DNA from: Victivallales bacterium | Lineage (GTDB): Bacteria > Verrucomicrobiota > Lentisphaeria > Oligosphaerales > Oligosphaeraceae | Reading direction: 5' to 3' | DNA length: 11,638 nt | NCBI GenBank assembly: GCA_017615955.1 | Contig: JAFZZD010000584.1 | Span: 1 to 11,638 of the forward strand | Part shown: positions 8,418 to 11,638 of the stretch, piece after piece | Numbering within the stretch: the stretch's first letter is position 1 | Layout: the number at the start of each line of letters is the position of its first letter | The notes under the pieces: generated by a model | The model's input: the letters and a program-made list of their open reading frames with translations, nothing else | What the model was told of the DNA's origin: nothing | Database searches by the model: none | Translations under genes and position numbers: made by a program

Positions 8418-9317
8418 ATGAAATTCATCACAGGAACCTTTGTTGACGTACTCGCATCCGACATTCCCAGCAACAACTGGATGGCCTCCGACTGGGCATT
8501 GCAGTTTGACGAATTCAAGAGAATGGGCATCGACACGGTCATCATCATACGCGTAGGCTTCAAGGACAGCGCAGGCTACAACAGCCCTGTGATGAAACCC
8601 ACATACTACGAGGATCCAGACCTGGTGGAAATCATACTCAAGGAAGGCGAGCGCACTGGCATCAAGGTATATATCGGACTATGGGACACCCTCAAGTACT
8701 GGCCATTGAACGACTGGCAGGGCGAAGTGGGCGCAAACCTTGGGCTGGTGCACGAAATCTACGAGCGCTACAACAAGTTCAGCTCATTCTATGGCTGGTA
8801 CATGTCCCACGAAGGCAGCCTTCATGTCCATCCCAATGAAATATGGAAGCCGCTCTGCAAGGAAATCCGCAGCATAGACGCAAAGCGCCCCATCATCGTG
8901 TCTCCACGCTACCACGGCTGCAAATGCGACAAGAGCTGGCCAGTGCCGCCAGACGTGCACGCCCGCCATTTCGACTACCTGCTTGGGGAAATGGAAGGAC
9001 TCATTTCGGCATTCGCGTTCATGGACGGGCATGTGGCCTTCAGCGAACTGCCGGACTACGTGAAGGCGACAGCAGAGGTCTTCAAGAAGCACGGGATTGC
9101 CTATTGGTCTAACCTGGAGACATTTGACCGTGACATGCCATGGAAATTCCCGCCGATCGAGTGGAGCAAGCTGCGCTACAAGCTGGAGACTGTCCAGGAC
9201 TATGTGGAGAAAATCATCTCCTTCGAGCTACCGCATTTTCTGAGCCCATATTCGATGTTCCCGTCGGCGCGCAAGCTCCATGCCCGCTATATGGACTTCA
9301 AGGAAAAGAATTCATAA
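8418..9317 (+). CDS. DUF4434-type TIM-barrel protein, putative glycoside hydrolase, no signal peptide
   Basis: This 299-residue protein starts at ATG 8418, with a strong AAGGAG (8404-8409) eight bases upstream. It begins FITGTFVDVLASDIPSNNW and continues with MGIDTVIIIRVGF (36-48), a pattern I recognise from the DUF4434 family of putative glycosidases. GIKVYIGLWD (81-90), FYGWYMSHEG (124-133), PIIVSPRY (158-165) and IAYWSNLETF (227-236) read as successive barrel strands. Glu132 after strand 4 and Glu234 after strand 7 sit where clan GH-A enzymes carry acid/base and nucleophile; this is inference from position. The length suits a single-domain barrel. There is no signal peptide, so it should be cytoplasmic and may trim oligosaccharides made by the exported enzymes. 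Substrate unknown. Confidence 0.85.
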   Translation: MKFITGTFVDVLASDIPSNNWMASDWALQFDEFKRMGIDTVIIIRVGFKDSAGYNSPVMKPTYYEDPDLVEIILKEGERTGIKVYIGLWDTLKYWPLNDWQGEVGANLGLVHEIYERYNKFSSFYGWYMSHEGSLHVHPNEIWKPLCKEIRSIDAKRPIIVSPRYHGCKCDKSWPVPPDVHARHFDYLLGEMEGLISAFAFMDGHVAFSELPDYVKATAEVFKKHGIAYWSNLETFDRDMPWKFPPIEWSKLRYKLETVQDYVEKIISFELPHFLSPYSMFPSARKLHARYMDFKEKNS

Positions 9318-9325
9318 TATGCCTA

Positions 9326-9354
9326 TTGCCTTTTTGCATTTTCTTCGGTATAAT
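9326..9354 (+). promoter_or_regulatory. Sigma-70-like promoter for the pseudopilin gene
   Basis: TTGCCT (9326-9331, four of six consensus -35 positions) and a perfect TATAAT (9349-9354) are separated by 17 bases, the optimal spacing. Transcription should begin near 9361, giving a leader of about 26 bases that contains AGGAG (9375-9379), seven bases before the ATG. This is the best promoter in the window and lies just after the preceding stop codon, so the pseudopilin gene is probably a separate transcription unit. Confidence 0.7.
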
Positions 9355-9388
9355 TATGTCACATCTATAATTACAGGAGAGATATAAT
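9349..9388 (+). repeat. Three TATAAT hexamers at exact 17-bp intervals
   Basis: TATAAT occurs at 9349-9354, 9366-9371 and 9383-9388, each 17 bases after the last. The first two extend to TATAATTA. Only the first has a plausible -35 box; the third overlaps the start codon of the pseudopilin gene. The regular phase may be chance in an A/T-rich leader, or it may be an operator or a set of promoter-proximal pausing sites. Confidence 0.6.
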
Positions 9389-10178
9389 GAAACGAAACAT
9401 TCAAGCACAATTCACACTGATTGAGCTACTCGTCGTGATTGCAATCATAGCCATACTCGCGGCCATGCTGCTGCCCGCCTTGAGCAAGGCACGTGAAAAA
9501 GCCCGCACCATCAGTTGCGTCTCAAACCTCAAGCAATTCGGCACAGTGGCAGTAATGTACCGTGATGACAACGATGGCTGGTACAATCCAATTGTAACGC
9601 TCAACTATCAGGATGCCAATGGCAGAAACGTCCGCTGGACATACTACTGCATAAAGGTCTATGGCATGGACCAGAAGGCCCTGAACTGCCCCGCCAACAC
9701 ATACAAGACGAACATCAACTCATACGGTGGAAGCTATTGCTACGGGTGCAACAATGCAACTCTGTGCGGCACATACTGCCTTGATTCCAGTGCAGGTTTT
9801 TCTGACCGTCCACTCAAGGAAAACCAGGTTGTCCTCCCCAGCGACACCATCTATTCAGGCGACACCCGCCAGCCATCAAAGGACTTAACAACCCACATGA
9901 CGGTCGGCACGGACTACCTGGCATCGTACATAGCCCAAGGCTCTGGACAGCTGACCCCAGTCCATGGCGGCGTCACCAACGTGCTATGGTGCGATGGACA
10001 TGCGGACAGCCACAAGACACGCAAACCAGGCATAAAGGCGGCGGGAAGCGGATATTTTGAATACCAGCACTCCTACTATGACTTCGGCATCTGCGGCAAC
10101 AAGACCACAATGGAGACTGGCTCCACCTATTTCAGCAGCCTCTCATCAAAGAGAAACGGCATAGGCACATTCAACTAA
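9387..10178 (+). CDS. Type II secretion-like pseudopilin with H-X9-DG motif
   Basis: This 263-residue protein starts at ATG 9387, with AGGAG (9375-9379) seven bases upstream. After a short basic leader (MKRNIQAQ) comes the class III signal [19 protein letters not shown] (9-27), with the invariant Glu at +5 (E13). A prepilin peptidase would cut between Q8 and F9. The -1 residue is Gln rather than the usual Gly. [10 protein letters not shown] and CVSNLKQFG (44-52) follow, as usual in this family. The C-terminal half carries a perfect H-X9-DG: H193, nine residues, D203-G204. The mature protein has a Cys cluster (C118, C121, C127, C131) plus five other Cys, suggesting disulfides. Such proteins are inserted in the inner membrane and assembled into pseudopilus or pilus-like structures. 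Lentisphaerota and Planctomycetes carry many copies, often near glycan-degradation genes, and their exact role is not established. The preceding promoter suggests independent control; the gene ends at a strong hairpin. Confidence 0.93.
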   Translation: MKRNIQAQFTLIELLVVIAIIAILAAMLLPALSKAREKARTISCVSNLKQFGTVAVMYRDDNDGWYNPIVTLNYQDANGRNVRWTYYCIKVYGMDQKALNCPANTYKTNINSYGGSYCYGCNNATLCGTYCLDSSAGFSDRPLKENQVVLPSDTIYSGDTRQPSKDLTTHMTVGTDYLASYIAQGSGQLTPVHGGVTNVLWCDGHADSHKTRKPGIKAAGSGYFEYQHSYYDFGICGNKTTMETGSTYFSSLSSKRNGIGTFN

Positions 10179-10184
10179 GGCTTC

Positions 10185-10209
10185 AATGAGCACCGTTTCG
10201 GTGCTCATT
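10185..10209 (+). terminator. Strong hairpin after the pseudopilin gene, probable terminator
   Basis: A perfect 11-bp stem (10185-10195 with 10199-10209) closes a three-base TTT loop, beginning seven bases after the stop codon. The position fits a terminator. However, the bases that follow (CAGCTTGAGTTTCC) contain no real T run, so termination would be weak or would need other factors. As with the hairpin at 2801-2830, it may instead define a processed 3' end. Confidence 0.6.
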
Positions 10210-10243
10210 CAGCTTGAGTTTCCACAATGCAACGACAAGGATC

Positions 10244-11059
10244 ATGAGGCTATTCTTAAAAGCGTTGGCATTTCTTTTCCTGGCGCACATTGCGTGTGCA
10301 GAGGAGCAAATCTGGACGGCGAAAGGGACGCTCCAGCTGGAGGCGGGGAAATACAGGCTTTCCTTCAGGGAGAAGACATTCTGGCGCATCTGCGGCTTCG
10401 CCTACGAGGGAAAAGAGCTGTTCATTGAGAATCCAGGTGCTTCATCTTCGGGGACAAGATACGAAATCTTCCCAAAAGACCATACGGAAAAGCTCAACTC
10501 CGTGAAACTGACCATTGATGGCGCATTGCCGCCTAAAGTGGAAGGCCTTATGAAAGGCAACAGGCTTGTCCTGGAAAGAGAGGCCCGCTACGGAACCATC
10601 ACACTGTTCTCAAGATATGAACTCAATGCCGAAGACGGGCTTGTATGGACCTTCAAATACAGAGTCGAGGACACGTCATCAAAGCCAAAGTACTTCTGGA
10701 TGTTCACCATGGCATGGGACAATAGTTTCTCAAAGTACATATACATGGACAAGAACTGCGCCAGGCAAGGCGACTTGGTCAGCGATCACAGCTGGCGCAT
10801 CAATGACAATATCAATGCACTGGCGATGTATTCCCCGAAACTTCAGGCACTTGTGCTGACCAAGGTGCTGACACCCATCCCCACAGAGGTTCGCAAGCAC
10901 ACGATTTGGGACACAAAATCATATCACAAATACTTTGTCCAGCATAAGCTGCCAAAATGGGAAGTGGGCTACACTTCACCTGAATATGCCACTTCATACA
11001 CGGCATACACGGTGCCAGAGGAACAATGGCTTGAAAAAGCAGAGCAACTGCTTCGCTGA
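10244..11059 (+). CDS. Secreted protein of unknown function, beta-rich, glycan-locus associated
   Basis: I do not recognise this 271-residue protein. I chose ATG 10244 because it gives a clean signal peptide, MRLFLKALAFLFLAHIACA, with an ACA cleavage site before EE at 19/20. An upstream in-frame TTG at 10214 would put a polar stretch in front and has no ribosome binding site. The ATG has only AAGGA (10237-10241) two bases upstream, which is unusually close, so initiation may be weak or coupled. The mature part alternates short hydrophobic and polar runs with many aromatic residues (KYRLSFREKTFWRI, YFWMFTMAWDN at 150-160, EVGYTSPEYATSYTAYTV), suggesting an all-beta fold such as a beta-sandwich. 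There are no obvious catalytic motifs. The Cys in HIAC does not fit a lipobox. It ends 28 bp before the next secreted hydrolase, with no terminator between, so the two are probably co-transcribed. A role in glycan binding or in modifying the hydrolase's substrate is a guess from context. Confidence 0.82.
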   Translation: MRLFLKALAFLFLAHIACAEEQIWTAKGTLQLEAGKYRLSFREKTFWRICGFAYEGKELFIENPGASSSGTRYEIFPKDHTEKLNSVKLTIDGALPPKVEGLMKGNRLVLEREARYGTITLFSRYELNAEDGLVWTFKYRVEDTSSKPKYFWMFTMAWDNSFSKYIYMDKNCARQGDLVSDHSWRINDNINALAMYSPKLQALVLTKVLTPIPTEVRKHTIWDTKSYHKYFVQHKLPKWEVGYTSPEYATSYTAYTVPEEQWLEKAEQLLR

Positions 11060-11087
11060 ATAGGCTCCAAAACAAGAGGACGACTCT

Positions 11088-11638
11088 ATGAAAAACATCA
11101 CATTCATCTTCCTTGCGCTGCTTGCGCCGTTTCTTGTGAATTATGCAAAGGCGCAAAATGCGGACAAGCCCGAATGGGCTGACAACAAACTGGGCTATGA
11201 GGCGCTCTCTCCTGATTACATAGACCCTGACTTCGCGCCACTGGTACTAAACGGCAAGACCATCATGTCGGGTCACAAGAAGATGTCGCTAGACCCATTC
11301 GGCCTGCCCAAAAACATAAGCTACAGGGACTTCAAAATCACAAATGGCCCTGCCCGCCTTGAAGTAACAGGAAAAGAAGGCAAGCTGACACTGAAACCAG
11401 GGAAATTGAGTGTTTCCAAATTCGGGAAGAACAACGTTAAGGGTCAGTCCACTGCACAAACCGAAGACGTTAAGTTTACCATTGACACGCATTTTGACTT
11501 TGACTTCACCGTCCTCTGCAAAATCACAGTCGCACCGCTGAAGGACACCGCCACCCTTAACAATGTGCGCCTGGTGTTCCCAATGGGCACTGTCCCCGCC
11601 GAGGAAAAGCTGGTGATGTACTTTTTGAAGTTGGCGGC
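11088..11638 (+). CDS. Secreted putative glycoside hydrolase, paralogue of the 4909 gene, C-terminus cut by window edge
   Basis: The frame opens at ATG 11088, with AGAGGA (11075-11080) seven bases upstream, and stays open to the window end (183 codons visible). A signal peptide of 22 residues ends in AKA before QN. From residue 27 (KPEWADNKLGYEALSPDY) the sequence aligns without gaps to residues 378-529 of the large hydrolase at 4909. A hand count gives 123 identical of 152. The start therefore corresponds to the point just after that protein's linker: this copy has no CBM-like modules and goes straight from signal peptide to the beta-rich region before the barrel. The catalytic part is outside the window. 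Codon third positions differ widely between the copies, indicating an old duplication kept under protein-level selection. The last few residues (after Y at 11619-11621) stop matching the paralogue; see findings. Confidence 0.85.
   Translation, partial: MKNITFIFLALLAPFLVNYAKAQNADKPEWADNKLGYEALSPDYIDPDFAPLVLNGKTIMSGHKKMSLDPFGLPKNISYRDFKITNGPARLEVTGKEGKLTLKPGKLSVSKFGKNNVKGQSTAQTEDVKFTIDTHFDFDFTVLCKITVAPLKDTATLNNVRLVFPMGTVPAEEKLVMYFLKLA

Noticed and set aside
10214..10243. TTG 10214 as the start of the unknown secreted protein
   Set aside because: It adds ten polar residues before a good signal peptide and has no ribosome binding site; ATG 10244 is preferred.
10186..10428. An 80-codon + strand frame starting inside the hairpin after the pseudopilin gene
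   Set aside because: Its start codon is buried in the hairpin stem, it has no ribosome binding site, and most of it overlaps the signal-peptide-bearing gene in another frame.

Overview
The window looks like part of a chromosome from a member of the Lentisphaerota (Victivallales-like, PVC superphylum), probably a glycan-degrading gut or sediment bacterium. Three things point there. A type-II-secretion-like pseudopilin has the [18 protein letters not shown]-terminus and a perfect H-X9-DG motif. It sits among large putative glycoside hydrolases of the kind that are heavily amplified in that phylum. The locus has no SusC/SusD pair. The taxonomy is inferred from gene content only. All genes are on the + strand and tightly packed; the longest non-coding stretch is 185 bp.

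Layout: (1) 1-2796, an M16C zinc peptidase (presequence-protease type) cut by the left edge, ending at a hairpin. (2) 2850-4859, a putative glycoside hydrolase without a signal peptide. (3) 4909-8232, a large secreted putative glycoside hydrolase with two N-terminal beta-sandwich, carbohydrate-binding-like regions, a Pro/Ala linker and a catalytic half related to gene 2. (4) 8233-8417, an intergenic block holding an 86-nt element that can fold into a three-way junction, followed by a 14-bp tandem repeat. (5) 8418-9317, a DUF4434-type TIM-barrel protein without a signal peptide. (6) 9387-10178, the pseudopilin, with the best promoter in the window. (7) 10244-11059, a secreted protein I do not recognise. 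(8) 11088 to the right edge, a second secreted hydrolase, about 80% identical to the middle of gene 3 but lacking its N-terminal modules.

Taken together, genes 2-8 read as a polysaccharide-use locus. Genes 3, 6 and 8 have signal peptides and would act outside the cytoplasm. Genes 2 and 5 lack them and would act on imported oligosaccharides. The pseudopilin may belong to a surface or secretion apparatus tied to the process. No substrate can be named from sequence. The M16 peptidase is probably an unrelated neighbour.

The points most worth following up are the three-way-junction repeat element, the D/H/E residue set conserved between two otherwise diverged hydrolases (a possible uncharacterised glycoside hydrolase family), and the module-swapped paralogue pair.
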